Both the position numbers and the translations under genes were made by a program. Of a stretch of DNA of 51,846 bases, positions 18,052 through 25,429 are shown piece by piece. Position 1 is the stretch's first letter. Each line of letters opens with the position of its first letter. The stretch is taken from the IMG/VR virus record IMGVR_UViG_3300046171_000023, positions 1-51,846 of that record; one strand, given 5' to 3'. Under the pieces are notes generated by a model. That model did no database searches and was not told the origin of the DNA. It saw only the letters and a program-made list of their open reading frames with translations. This DNA is from a virus.

Positions 18052-19702
18052 TGTCAAATGTCTCCTCTTCTGATACTTCAAATAATCTACCAGTATCAGT
18101 ATTATATCTAAGACCACAAGCTAATCCTGTGTCTCCTGTATACCTAGATTTTAGTACACGAACCTTAGTTGTATTAGCTTCTTCAGGATTAGTTGCTTGT
18201 TGATTTCTCTCTAATGCAATTACAGAATCTGATAGTTGAGCTATACCTTGTGAGCCTTTAAGATGAGATAAAGAAACTTCTATTCCTTGTTCATGTCCTT
18301 TATCTCCTGCTGCTCTTCTAAGATGAGATACTAATATCATACCAACACCTGTCTCTTCTACAAGACTACGTAATTTATTCATAAGCATATCAATACCTCG
18401 TCTCTCGTCTCCTTCATGGAGTACATTAACAAGCATATGTAAGTGGTCAACTATAACCCATTTACATTCACAACCTACAATAATATATCTAAGCTTGGCA
18501 AAGATATCATCAATGTCAGTAGCACCTAAATGAGAATGAATGAATACTCTGCCTTTAGGTATAGCCTTATCAAACAAACCCAATAGGTCATCGTCTGTAT
18601 AATTCTTACGTTTCTCTGATAAATATATTCTATCGTTAGCTTCAATAGATAAAATACCGTCAGCAGTTCTTAACCAATTCTCTTCAAGTGCTACAATACC
18701 TACATTGTCTTTTGTATTTTTGATAAGCCAATGCTCTAGCTCTCTAGTAACACTAGACTTACCAAGACCTGTGCCACCTGTAAGGGTAACAAGTTCTCCT
18801 TTACGCATACCATATAGTTTCTTGTTCAAGCCTTCCCATGGATATGCAATACTTTCCTTCTCTTCTCTATGTAACCAATCGCCTTTTTGTGATGATAGCT
18901 CCATGATTCCTGAAGGTGTATATGTCTTAGCATTCCACCAAGCCTGAGTAAACTCTTGGAATTTCTTTTGTTTAAGCATTTCATTTGCATCTTTGAATCC
19001 ATTTGGAAATGACATGATTCTAGTTTTGTTAGGCTTTAGTATTTTAGCTACAGCTTTAGCTGCTTGTTTACCTGCCTTGTCATTATCAAAACATAGAACT
19101 ACATTGTCAAATGATTCTACAAATTCTATACTCTCTCGTATATCTTTAACAGCAGCCGAAGCTCCACGCTTTAAAGATACTACTGACCACTTACCTTGAA
19201 AGAGTTCATGTACTGCCATAGCATCACACTCTCCTTCGGTAATAGTCAAGTACTTACCACCTGTATTTCCATACAGTTGCTCTCCAAATAAACCTGTGTT
19301 TTCAAATGTACCATTACATGCAAAGTTTTTGTTAGATACAAATCTTGTTTTAGTACCAACAATCTCACTACCATTAAAGTATGGGTAGATGTGTTGAGTA
19401 ACATTATTGTTTCTATCCTTTACCATTTTAACACCGAACTTAGTTGCTGTATTTTCAGAGATACCTCTGTCAGTTAAAGCACCATAAGCACCAGTATAAG
19501 ATGTAAGGAATGTATTATCAGGTTTAGGTTTACTCGTCATCTCAACTACCTTACCAGTTGATTCATTGTCATAGTCTGTAAAGAATGTATTACAACTAAA
19601 ACATTTAGCAGAACCATTCTCATTTAGAGAAACAGCATCACTGCTACTACATTTAGGGCAAGGTAATTTGTGTTTAATAAATTGAGTTCTTTCTTGTTGC
19701 AT
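18038..19702 (-). CDS. Bifunctional primase-helicase, T7 gp4-like
   Basis: A 554-residue protein that unwinds the fork and makes primers for the family A polymerase. It has a zinc ribbon (C15/C18, C34/C37), a TOPRIM domain (E157 in ITEGECDAM; D206/D208 in CFDNDKAGK), and a DnaB/RecA-type ATPase with Walker A GGTGLGKSS (309-317) and Walker B WVIVDH (D419). SHLRRA and the KSRYTGDTG arginine region follow. The length is close to T7 gp4 (566). ATG 19702 follows AATGGAGATAGA. A perfect seven-base hairpin lies just upstream of its ribosome-binding site. Confidence 0.95.
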   Translation of the reverse strand: MQQERTQFIKHKLPCPKCSSSDAVSLNENGSAKCFSCNTFFTDYDNESTGKVVEMTSKPKPDNTFLTSYTGAYGALTDRGISENTATKFGVKMVKDRNNNVTQHIYPYFNGSEIVGTKTRFVSNKNFACNGTFENTGLFGEQLYGNTGGKYLTITEGECDAMAVHELFQGKWSVVSLKRGASAAVKDIRESIEFVESFDNVVLCFDNDKAGKQAAKAVAKILKPNKTRIMSFPNGFKDANEMLKQKKFQEFTQAWWNAKTYTPSGIMELSSQKGDWLHREEKESIAYPWEGLNKKLYGMRKGELVTLTGGTGLGKSSVTRELEHWLIKNTKDNVGIVALEENWLRTADGILSIEANDRIYLSEKRKNYTDDDLLGLFDKAIPKGRVFIHSHLGATDIDDIFAKLRYIIVGCECKWVIVDHLHMLVNVLHEGDERRGIDMLMNKLRSLVEETGVGMILVSHLRRAAGDKGHEQGIEVSLSHLKGSQGIAQLSDSVIALERNQQATNPEEANTTKVRVLKSRYTGDTGLACGLRYNTDTGRLFEVSEEETFDNEQF

Positions 19703-19722
19703 TCTATCTCCATTAGAAATGT

Positions 19723-19744
19723 GGCTAGGCTTTTACACCTAGCC
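19723..19744 (-). promoter_or_regulatory. Intergenic hairpin before the helicase gene
   Basis: GGCTAGG and CCTAGCC form a perfect seven-base stem with an eight-base loop. It lies between the small acidic gene (stop at 19754) and the helicase ribosome-binding site. There is no T-run after it on either strand, so it is a weak terminator at best; RNA processing or mRNA stabilisation is an alternative. Confidence 0.55.
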
Positions 19745-19753
19745 GATTTATAT

Positions 19754-19999
19754 TTACTCAGAGTCTTCTGATGTTTCTGATTCATCTTCTTGTTCAACTA
19801 CTGCTTCAGGAGATTCCTTTAGCAAAGCTTCAAGATTATTTTGATGACCTTGTGAAGCAAAGTTTAAAGCCTCTACTAACACATTCAATGTACCTATCTT
19901 ACTGATAGATATGTTAGCACCTGCTTTCTTTTCTTCATCCTCAATCTTTGAAACATCATAGACTGATTCACCATTATCATTTTTAATAGTAATAATCAT
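19754..19999 (-). CDS. Small acidic protein after SSB
   Basis: Start set at ATG 19999, one base after the SSB stop, with GAGGAATTTTAAT upstream inside the SSB tail. The 81-residue product begins MIITIKNDNGESVYDV and has a helical middle. It ends in a strongly acidic tail (EQEDESETSEDSE), similar in character to the acidic tails of phage SSBs. Coupling to SSB and helicase suggests a replication accessory role; I do not recognise the family. Confidence 0.75.
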   Translation of the reverse strand: MIITIKNDNGESVYDVSKIEDEEKKAGANISISKIGTLNVLVEALNFASQGHQNNLEALLKESPEAVVEQEDESETSEDSE

Positions 20000-20000
20000 A

Positions 20001-20414
20001 TTAAAATTCCTCGTCTTCGTCAAAGAATTCAGAGCCATCTTGCGATTTATACTCCACCAAGTCTACAATTTGAACAGCTTGTAAGTCAAGACCTTTTCCT
20101 GCTTTACCTTTCCATTCCCAATCGTATTCATTATATTGGACTCTAACTTTAGAGCCATTACCTACAGCAAGATGTACTTCCTGTTTGTTTTGGTCTAGTA
20201 ATCTAGGAGCAACTCTGACCATACCATTTGGTCCATTGACTTTCCTTTTAATTACTATAGCAGAACCTTCATCCATCTGCTTAATAGTATGTCCACGAGA
20301 AGCAAAGTCATTTGCTGTCTCTTCATCAACAACTAAGTTGACTGTGTACATTGGTTCATAAGTTGTATTAGGCTCTTTAATACTTGCCCAATACGCAGTT
20401 CCTTCTACTATCAT
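20001..20414 (-). CDS. Single-stranded DNA-binding protein, T7 gp2.5-like
   Basis: A 137-residue protein with GTAYWASIKEPNTTYEPMYTVNLVVDEE at the N terminus, a beta-rich core (VRVAPRLLDQNKQEVHLAVG, SKVRVQYNEYDWEWKG), and an acidic C-terminal tail ending in Phe (FFDEDEEF). That tail is the hallmark by which gp2.5-type SSBs contact the phage polymerase and helicase. ATG 20414 has a strong site (TAGGAGGTAAAT). It is first in the replication operon, behind a near-consensus promoter and a structured leader. Confidence 0.88.
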   Translation of the reverse strand: MIVEGTAYWASIKEPNTTYEPMYTVNLVVDEETANDFASRGHTIKQMDEGSAIVIKRKVNGPNGMVRVAPRLLDQNKQEVHLAVGNGSKVRVQYNEYDWEWKGKAGKGLDLQAVQIVDLVEYKSQDGSEFFDEDEEF

Positions 20415-20566
20415 ATTTACCTCCTACGGTTTAGTTATTATTAGAAGTCGTTAAAACTGGGAGAGTTTTGAGCTGACTACTCTCGGAGTCATGGACTGAA
20501 GCCAAACCAAATAGTTTTATATTTGGAGATAGAGGGCTTAAAGTTCTTTGGTTACTCGATGTCATG
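20415..20566 (-). promoter_or_regulatory. Structured 5' leader of the SSB operon
   Basis: About 150 bases separate the predicted transcription start (near 20566) from the SSB ATG, with no gene. Two good hairpins are visible: a perfect seven-base stem CCAAATA/TATTTGG (20507-20526, six-base loop) and a six-base stem GAGAGT/ACTCTC (20461-20484). Autoregulation by SSB binding to its leader is a possible use but is untested. Confidence 0.45.
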
Positions 20567-20572
20567 TTGCAC

Positions 20573-20601
20573 ATTCTACACTAATCCTTGATGAATGTCA
20601 A
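20573..20601 (-). promoter_or_regulatory. Sigma-70 promoter for the SSB/replication operon
   Basis: On the minus strand TTGACA (20601-20596) is followed after exactly 17 bases by TAGAAT (20578-20573), one mismatch from the consensus pair. The -35 is preceded by GC (GCTTGACA), as in the promoters near 27.63 and 27.23 kb. It overlaps the 3' end of the upstream small gene. Confidence 0.75.
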
Positions 20602-20782
20602 GCAAAATATCATTTAATGTATAAATGCTTTCATCATAAAGTTTAACATAATAATATTCATCCTCTTTCCAACGAACTTCATAAGCTATCTTGTTCTCAT
20701 AAAGCTCTTGATTATTATTCTGAATCCAAGATTCAAACTCTCGGTATTCATCTTTGTCTAATTTTTTATATCCTTCATACAT
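20576..20782 (-). CDS. Small hypothetical protein
   Basis: Start set at ATG 20782 (GGAGACTATAAT upstream); 68 residues beginning MYEGYKKLDKDEYREFES. Rich in Tyr, Glu and Asp, with alternating charge and no membrane segment. It starts one base after the stop of the upstream gene. Family not recognised. Confidence 0.65.
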   Translation of the reverse strand: MYEGYKKLDKDEYREFESWIQNNNQELYENKIAYEVRWKEDEYYYVKLYDESIYTLNDILLDIHQGLV

Positions 20783-20783
20783 A

Positions 20784-21272
20784 TTATAGTCTCCACCATG
20801 TTGGTTGTTCTCTGTTCTTGTTCCATTGTGCATAATGTTTTTCATGTATAACATAATTTCTGTAAGCCACAATAGGATTATCATCTTTATATTCATCAGG
20901 CATAGCCTGTGCTAGTGGTGTCAATCCTTTGTCTTCAATGTTATCAGGATGAAAAAACAAAGCATCTTTAAGTTTAGTAACACTTGCATGAGTCTTACCA
21001 TATCTATAAGTATATTCCATACCAAGTGCTAAGAAGTGTGTGTATAACCACTTGTAATTACCACTAGATTGTCTAGTCCAAACAGTACAAGGATGATTCT
21101 TGTATGCTTCTTTATATAATCCAAACTTATCTGCATACTCATCACCATCTAACACTCTATGTGCAGTACATAACATTTGTGCAGTTTCAAGTGGCATCTT
21201 CACTAACATCTTATCAGGTTGTGCTTCTGCTGATACAACTGGACACTCATCAAAATAAAATATGTTCATCAT
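20784..21272 (-). CDS. Conserved marine phage protein, sometimes labelled pyrimidine dimer DNA glycosylase
   Basis: A 162-residue protein beginning MNIFYFDECPVVSAEAQPDK after one extra Met. Recognisable conserved stretches are KMPLETAQMLCTAHRVLDG, YKNHPCTVWTRQSSGNYKWLY, EYTYRYGKTH and AQAMPDEYK...AYRNYVI. I recall this family from cyanophages and pelagiphages; some database entries call it pyrimidine dimer glycosylase, but the catalytic basis is not clear. DNA repair would fit a sunlit-water phage. ATG 21272 follows AGGAGGGAATG. Confidence 0.7.
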   Translation of the reverse strand: MMNIFYFDECPVVSAEAQPDKMLVKMPLETAQMLCTAHRVLDGDEYADKFGLYKEAYKNHPCTVWTRQSSGNYKWLYTHFLALGMEYTYRYGKTHASVTKLKDALFFHPDNIEDKGLTPLAQAMPDEYKDDNPIVAYRNYVIHEKHYAQWNKNREQPTWWRL

Positions 21273-21278
21273 TCCCTC

Positions 21279-21518
21279 CTAAATAAATAATTTAATTATA
21301 CCTGTCAGTAATACAAAAGTTGCTACTGCATTTAAAACTATCAAAGCTCTGTCGTTCCATAATAAACCTACTAAAGTCCACATAAAACATCCTATAAAAC
21401 TTAGTATTAAATCTATTTCTGGAAACTCTTGTAATGACCTGAAACAAATTGCTAGTATTATAAAGCAACTTGCAATCCATTTCAAGTACCAATCAGTCGT
21501 CTTTTCTTTTCTTGTCAT
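21279..21518 (-). CDS. Membrane protein, DUF6552-like (copy 1 of 2)
   Basis: A 79-residue protein with about three transmembrane segments (WIASCFIILAICF; LILSFIGCFMWTLVGLLW; ALIVLNAVATFVLLTGII). The NDRALIVLNAVA signature is typical of a small membrane family common in marine phages. A second gene at 22884-23129 encodes a protein nearly identical through the core, so the gene is duplicated within about 1.6 kb. Overlaps the 38-residue gene upstream. Function unknown. Confidence 0.75.
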   Translation of the reverse strand: MTRKEKTTDWYLKWIASCFIILAICFRSLQEFPEIDLILSFIGCFMWTLVGLLWNDRALIVLNAVATFVLLTGIIKLFI

Positions 21519-21609
21519 AATTACTATCTGCTAGTATTATTCCAACACCTGCTATACAGAATAACATAAAGCCTATTACAAATACAAGTCCTATTAGTTC
21601 GCCTATCAT
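21493..21609 (-). CDS. 38-residue single-TM protein
   Basis: ATG 21609 overlaps the upstream stop (ATGA) and has GGAGGAGATAA upstream, a very strong site. The product is MIGELIGLVFVIGFMLFCIA... with one transmembrane helix and a basic tail (YDKKRKDD). It overlaps the downstream DUF6552-like gene by 26 bases. Ribosome-binding site and coupling support that it is real; function unknown. Confidence 0.65.
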   Translation of the reverse strand: MIGELIGLVFVIGFMLFCIAGVGIILADSNYDKKRKDD

Positions 21610-21845
21610 TTATCTCCTCCTTGCACAACATATTTATACTTGTCACTACTCCAACCTAAGTCAAGTAAGTCTACAACTTCATATCTTAATTTCTCAAGTG
21701 TTGTAATGTCTGATAAATACATATCATTTATCTCATGTAATGTGTTAAGTATTCCATTGAGTTGATTAATTCTGTTTACTAAATCATAATAATCTTCTTT
21801 ACTTGTTTCAATTATTACTTTAGTTTTTAAATGTTTTACTTTCAT
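21606..21845 (-). CDS. Small helical hypothetical protein
   Basis: A 79-residue protein beginning MKVKHLKTKVIIETSKEDYY with a long predicted coiled helix (DLVNRINQLNGILNTLHEIN). Its start overlaps the upstream stop and its stop overlaps the downstream start, both as ATGA, so it sits inside a tightly coupled run. Family not recognised. Confidence 0.65.
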   Translation of the reverse strand: MKVKHLKTKVIIETSKEDYYDLVNRINQLNGILNTLHEINDMYLSDITTLEKLRYEVVDLLDLGWSSDKYKYVVQGGDK

Positions 21846-21997
21846 TTTCCTTGCCCTCTATATTTCTTATGGTTAGCTTTCTTATTCTTATTCATGGTAG
21901 AGTAGCCAACATTACCTCTACCTTGACTTGTTCTCTTACCTCTAACACCTGTTGCTGAAGTATGAGATTGACTAAATGCTTTTGACTTAACTGCCAT
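21842..21997 (-). CDS. 51-residue basic protein
   Basis: ATG 21997 follows AGGTAATAATT. The product begins MAVKSKAFSQSHTSATGVRG and is rich in Lys, Arg, Gly and Asn with no hydrophobic core, so it is probably disordered or nucleic-acid binding. It shares ATGA with the downstream gene and starts five bases after the upstream stop. Function unknown. Confidence 0.6.
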   Translation of the reverse strand: MAVKSKAFSQSHTSATGVRGKRTSQGRGNVGYSTMNKNKKANHKKYRGQGK

Positions 21998-22002
21998 AAT
22001 TA

Positions 22003-22179
22003 TTACCTATGTTTTTCATAAAATGATTCACAAAATTCAGGTTCTTCTACCACATCTGCAAAACATTTTGTTATTCTACTAAAAGAATCTTGTTTGTATT
22101 GAACATTCATAACAACAATAGTAATTACTAATGCTATAATAATTCCTAAATAATTAAAATCTTTTATATCAAATTTCAT
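22003..22179 (-). CDS. 58-residue single-TM protein
   Basis: ATG 22179; the product is MKFDIKDFNYLGIIIALVIT... with one N-terminal transmembrane helix (about residues 11-25) and a short soluble tail containing two cysteines (TKCF, EFCESF). GGAG lies about 14 bases upstream, a long spacing. It overlaps the 3' end of the frameshifted gene before it. Function unknown. Confidence 0.6.
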   Translation of the reverse strand: MKFDIKDFNYLGIIIALVITIVVMNVQYKQDSFSRITKCFADVVEEPEFCESFYEKHR

Positions 22180-22370
22180 TGTATTCTATTTTCTCCTTTT
22201 TTCTTTTATCGTTATATTCTGTAACTTCTTTACCATTCATATAACCTGTTTTAACTTCAGTCCATTTACCCTCATTGAATCTTACCTCAATAAATTTTAC
22301 AGTCTTGTCAATCTTTTCTTGTTCTAATTCTTGTTTTTCTTTTTTCTACTTTATCAGTGTGTTGTGTCAT
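22169..22370 (-). pseudogene. Small Lys/Glu-rich protein, frameshift in a T6 run
   Basis: ATG 22370 encodes MTQHTDKVEK and then runs into a stop. Removing one base from the T6 run at 22340-22345 (A6 on the coding strand) continues as EKQELEQEKIDKTVKFIEVRFNEGKW... to KIEYNEI, ending at 22169 (66 residues). The downstream frame has coding character and extends into the start of the next gene. Probably a read or assembly error rather than a dead gene. Confidence 0.6.
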
Positions 22371-22626
22371 GATATACTTCCTCCACAACTTTAAAAGCAT
22401 CTTGTAAGTCTGTCTCAGGTATATAACCTCGAAGCTCCCTCAATCTTATAATGTCCATATCTTTAACATCCCATATTTTACCGTCTAAACTTCTTGTTAT
22501 AGTTTTAATGTCCTCAACCATGTCTATACCTATCATGCTATCTACAGCAGAATATACAGAGCCACACCAAGTCTTAAGACTATCTGGTTTTCCATTAATT
22601 ACTACATCTATTATATACTCATCCAT
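22354..22626 (-). CDS. Small hypothetical protein
   Basis: A 90-residue protein beginning MDEYIIDVVINGKPDSLKTW, with an alternating beta/helix composition (SLDGKIWDVKDMDIIRLREL). It overlaps the preceding gene by eight bases and the following small gene by 17. Soluble, acidic, family not recognised. Confidence 0.65.
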   Translation of the reverse strand: MDEYIIDVVINGKPDSLKTWCGSVYSAVDSMIGIDMVEDIKTITRSLDGKIWDVKDMDIIRLRELRGYIPETDLQDAFKVVEEVYHDTTH

Positions 22627-22882
22627 TATTTGATATCTCCATTAGTTCTTTGTATGTTGTTATGTTTGGATATTGTTTTAAATATTTCATTATCCATTTG
22701 TCTGTCATGTATGACATATGTAATTGTCCTTGACCAAAAGCATGTGTCTGTTCAGGAAGTAGTCCCTCAACATTGCCTATATTAATATCTTTTGCTTGGT
22801 CTTCAGGCAATAGTTCCTTCAACCACTCAACCTGTATAGGTTTGACTAGCTTCCTAAGTTTTTTAATTTGTTTTGCGTTCAC
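22619..22882 (-). CDS. Conserved small marine phage protein
   Basis: An 87-residue protein: MNAKQIKKLRKLVKPIQVEW followed by LKELLPEDQAKDI and a conserved-looking His/Tyr/Trp region (HAFGQGQLHMSYMTDKWIMKYLK). I recall similar N termini in other marine phage genomes. Starts one base before the end of the DUF6552-like gene upstream (2-base gap). Function unknown. Confidence 0.65.
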   Translation of the reverse strand: MNAKQIKKLRKLVKPIQVEWLKELLPEDQAKDINIGNVEGLLPEQTHAFGQGQLHMSYMTDKWIMKYLKQYPNITTYKELMEISNNG

Positions 22883-22883
22883 A

Positions 22884-23129
22884 CTAAACTCCTATAAATA
22901 ATTTAATTAATCCTGTAAGTAATACAAAAGTTGCTACTGCATTTAATACTATCAATGCTCTATCGTTCCACATCAATCCTACTATAGTCCACATAAAACA
23001 ACCAATAAAACTTAACACTAAATCTATTTCAGGAAAGTTTTGAACAGACCTAAAACAAATTGCTAGTATTATAAAGCAACTAGCAATCCATTTTATATAC
23101 CAGTCTGCTGTTTTTTTTTCTACTTCCAT
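22884..23129 (-). CDS. Membrane protein, DUF6552-like (copy 2 of 2)
   Basis: An 81-residue homologue of the gene at 21279-21518: the segments WIASCFIILAICFRS and NDRALIVLNAVATFVLLTG are identical, with scattered conservative changes (SLQEF/SVQNF, LIL/LVL). About three transmembrane segments. The DNA differs at many third positions, so the duplication is not very recent. Overlaps the DUF3846 gene by ten bases. Confidence 0.75.
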   Translation of the reverse strand: MEVEKKTADWYIKWIASCFIILAICFRSVQNFPEIDLVLSFIGCFMWTIVGLMWNDRALIVLNAVATFVLLTGLIKLFIGV

Positions 23130-23464
23130 GCTTTAAATTCCATGTAAGGTGTTTCTCTGTGTCCTTCAGGTAACCATTCTACCACATCTTTTATCTCTTG
23201 TAAAGATAAAGTTGTAGAAACACTATTACCTTCAACATCATGACTCATTATAAGACCTCTACCTGCTATAGGTTTACCATAAATAGTAAAGTATCTATTA
23301 TCTTTTAATAGTCCTTCATCATCAACATATAAATCATCTTTATTTGAAAGTGCTACAACATCAAATGTGCTACACTCTGTTAATAAATATATGTCCTCTA
23401 TATTTCCTAGTATGTTTACCTCTTTGACTGTTTCATCAAATGGATTTATTAATATTCCTTTCAT
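23120..23464 (-). CDS. DUF3846-like protein
   Basis: A 114-residue protein matching the DUF3846 layout: MKGILINPFDETVKEV, CSTFDVVALS, DLYVDDEGLLKD, YGKPIAGRGLIMS and a closing SLQEIKDVVEWL. This family is common in phages and plasmids; its function is unknown. Start two bases after the stop of the upstream gene. Confidence 0.8.
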   Translation of the reverse strand: MKGILINPFDETVKEVNILGNIEDIYLLTECSTFDVVALSNKDDLYVDDEGLLKDNRYFTIYGKPIAGRGLIMSHDVEGNSVSTTLSLQEIKDVVEWLPEGHRETPYMEFKAWK

Positions 23465-23466
23465 TA

Positions 23467-23655
23467 TTATAACCTCTCAGTTTCAAATATATTTTCTGCA
23501 ATAAAGAATAGTATATCTTCTCTATCATCATCTTCATGTAAATTATATATCTCAGAAATAAAACTTACGTGTTCTTCTAGTTCTCCTTGTTTATCAAGTT
23601 CCTCTACCTCTTGCATTATCTTTTCAAATTCTTTTTCATTGTGTTGGTTGCTCAT
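23467..23655 (-). CDS. Small acidic hypothetical protein
   Basis: A 62-residue acidic, helical protein beginning MSNQHNEKEFEKIMQEVEEL and ending IFFIAENIFETERL-like (ILFFIAENIFETERL). Overlaps the upstream gene by 20 bases, with ribosome-binding sequence GAGGTATATAATG inside it. Family not recognised. Confidence 0.6.
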   Translation of the reverse strand: MSNQHNEKEFEKIMQEVEELDKQGELEEHVSFISEIYNLHEDDDREDILFFIAENIFETERL

Positions 23656-23869
23656 TATATACCTCCTCTAAATAATACTCAACATCTTCTTCGCTATAAC
23701 CTTTTTCATTTATAAGCCATTCGCCAAATTCTTTTTTATTATTAGGCATCTGTTTTAAATAATAATTTGATAGTACAGACACAACAAATTCTTCAGCATC
23801 ATAACTATTAACATCATCATAGGCTTCTTCTTCTGCCCATTTTCTTTTGAACTCTTTAAAAGTTTTCAT
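23636..23869 (-). CDS. Small acidic hypothetical protein
   Basis: Start set at ATG 23869, with GGAGGGATAAAGAT upstream; a start eight codons earlier would run inside the previous gene. The 77-residue product begins MKTFKEFKRKWAEEEAYDD and contains GEWLINEKGYSEEDVEYYLEE. Acidic and helical, family not recognised. Confidence 0.6.
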   Translation of the reverse strand: MKTFKEFKRKWAEEEAYDDVNSYDAEEFVVSVLSNYYLKQMPNNKKEFGEWLINEKGYSEEDVEYYLEEVYNEQPTQ

Positions 23870-23873
23870 ATCT

Positions 23874-24053
23874 TTATCCCTCCATTTCTCCATAATATTT
23901 TCTTATAATTCTAATCGCATGGATTATATCTAGTTCCATGATGTCTACCCATTCATCACGACTATCACTATGATACACCCATTTCTCTGCCATGTCAACA
24001 GGTATTTTATTACCTAATACTTCTTGTATTTTTAATGCTTGTTTAAGTTTCAT
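23874..24053 (-). CDS. 59-residue helical protein, first gene of a transcription unit
   Basis: ATG 24053 follows a near-perfect site (AAGGAGATAAC). The product is MKLKQALKIQEVLGNKIPVD... WVDIMELDIIHAIRIIRKYY..., soluble and helical. It is the first gene after a 210-base non-coding stretch with a promoter, so it heads the leftward unit running to the SSB genes. Function unknown. Confidence 0.7.
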   Translation of the reverse strand: MKLKQALKIQEVLGNKIPVDMAEKWVYHSDSRDEWVDIMELDIIHAIRIIRKYYGEMEG

Positions 24054-24264
24054 TGTTATCTCCTTATATAAAAATTAATATACTTAAAAGGACAGGTAGC
24101 CACATAGTTTGAGAGCTACTCATTGACAAAGTTTATAACCTTTGCACTAATCAGATATAAAGTTCAGGAACTTGTCATCTACTTTATATACCTTTTCAGA
24201 CTACTCACACTAGGAAACTTATTTAAAACTTGTTTCTTTGTGTATTTCTGCCCTTGTAAATACA
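24054..24264 (-). promoter_or_regulatory. Non-coding stretch with candidate promoter (24101-24129)
   Basis: No gene is visible. On the minus strand TTGTCA (24129-24124) and TATGTG (24106-24101) are 17 bases apart, a reasonable sigma-70 promoter with the start near 24094, about 40 bases before ATG 24053. The rest is AT-rich and includes weak complementarity; no terminator for the gene at 24265 is clear. Confidence 0.5.
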
Positions 24265-24972
24265 TTAAACATGTATTACAAAGCCTGACATATCATGTCT
24301 AGCTTTACCTTTTGCTTTCAGACCAACAATAACATTGTCTTTATCTAAAAATCTTAAATCTGTTTCATCTCCATCTACTACTTCCCTACCCTTGAAATAT
24401 ATAGGAAGAACACCATTGAATACTACTGCTATGTTGTATGCTATCTTATCATACCATGCTGTATACTTTGCATTGGCTTCCGAGTATGACCATGTCAAAT
24501 GATAGTTCTTGATATGAGATACTTTTCTTGTAGGTATCTTAGTATAATCATAGAACTGTATATCTGGGAAGTGTTCAAACATAGTCTTACCTTTGTATAG
24601 TTTGTGTTCCCATTGTATATCACTTGTACCATTCAATCTAAATGCTGGTGTTATATCCTTCTTGTTGCAGTAGTTTATAAACCTTGTCATTTCTGTATGT
24701 AATAATTCCATGAAGTTATCATAGTCTTCCAAATACATATCAGTTCTACGCTGTCTAGCATCTTGTATTCTATTGGTATCTTCTCCTTTCTTAAAGATAC
24801 CACCTCTTCCTGCTGTGTTAAGACACGCAGTCTTACAAGATGCTATATCCTGAAATGGACATATCTTTGTACTAACAGGTCGCAAGTGCATGATAGCTGT
24901 AAGTATATTGTTATACTTCTTGAAACCTTTTATAGTCTTTGGATTGTTTGTTGTTAATAGTTTGTATGACAT
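24265..24972 (-). CDS. Gp88-like phage protein with N-terminal cysteine cluster
   Basis: A 235-residue protein. Residues 36-55 hold three cysteines in ICPFQDIASCKTACLNTAGR, followed by RLNGTSDIQWE, FYDYTKIPTRK and YHLTWSYSEAN. These stretches resemble the phage Gene-88 (Gp88) family, whose N-terminal Cys pattern may bind metal. Function unknown. Starts just before the small gene at 24974 ends; ATG 24972 follows AGAGATATAAT. Confidence 0.75.
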   Translation of the reverse strand: MSYKLLTTNNPKTIKGFKKYNNILTAIMHLRPVSTKICPFQDIASCKTACLNTAGRGGIFKKGEDTNRIQDARQRRTDMYLEDYDNFMELLHTEMTRFINYCNKKDITPAFRLNGTSDIQWEHKLYKGKTMFEHFPDIQFYDYTKIPTRKVSHIKNYHLTWSYSEANAKYTAWYDKIAYNIAVVFNGVLPIYFKGREVVDGDETDLRFLDKDNVIVGLKAKGKARHDMSGFVIHV

Positions 24973-24973
24973 A

Positions 24974-25147
24974 TTATATCTCTTTATTTATTGCTTTAAC
25001 AAATGCAAGTATTGTATCTTCCTGCTTTTGAATCATGAAACTATCAAGTGGTTCATCATTTTCTACAGCTTGTTGAACTAATCCTGCAAGTATACTTCTA
25101 TGTTTCTTTAATTCTTTTTTCATATAAGTTTTATTATCAAATGTCAT
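24974..25147 (-). CDS. Small helical hypothetical protein
   Basis: Start set at ATG 25147 (GGGGGTAAAT upstream), 57 residues: MTFDNKTYMKKELKKHRSIL... A charged helix with LAGLVQQAVEN and AFVKAINKEI. It starts two bases before the stop-proximal end of the upstream gene and is coupled to the Gp88-like gene. Family not recognised. Confidence 0.55.
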   Translation of the reverse strand: MTFDNKTYMKKELKKHRSILAGLVQQAVENDEPLDSFMIQKQEDTILAFVKAINKEI

Positions 25148-25149
25148 AT

Positions 25150-25428
25150 TTACCCCCAATGTAATTTTGTTAATGTATCTAATTTCTTTTTATGTGCTTC
25201 CGATACTTCTACAGGTTCTGGCATATCATCTGGATATAATACATATTCTATTTCATTAACATAAACACTTCCCATGTCGGCAAAGTATCCATTCTTTTCG
25301 TCAATATGCACCATTCTAGTAATACCTTTCATGTTATCCATGATTGTAGCAGTTCTAGGTGCATTTGAAATCACAGGTATAGGTGTTAGCTGAACTCTCA
25401 TACCTTTCTTTAAATCATTATGTGTCAT
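25150..25428 (-). CDS. Small beta-rich hypothetical protein
   Basis: Start set at ATG 25428, with CAGGAGAATAAT upstream; longer forms would lie inside the previous gene. The 92-residue product has MTHNDLKKGMRVQLTPIPV and ATIMDNMKGITRMVHID, like a small barrel fold, then a proline/acid segment. Family not recognised; KGMRVQL resembles the opening of SH3-like phage proteins. Confidence 0.6.
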   Translation of the reverse strand: MTHNDLKKGMRVQLTPIPVISNAPRTATIMDNMKGITRMVHIDEKNGYFADMGSVYVNEIEYVLYPDDMPEPVEVSEAHKKKLDTLTKLHWG

Positions 25429-25429
25429 A

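Noticed and set aside
24123-24128. TTGACA on the plus strand as a promoter
   Set aside because: No suitable -10 box follows and no plus-strand gene exists nearby; the overlapping minus-strand pair fits better.
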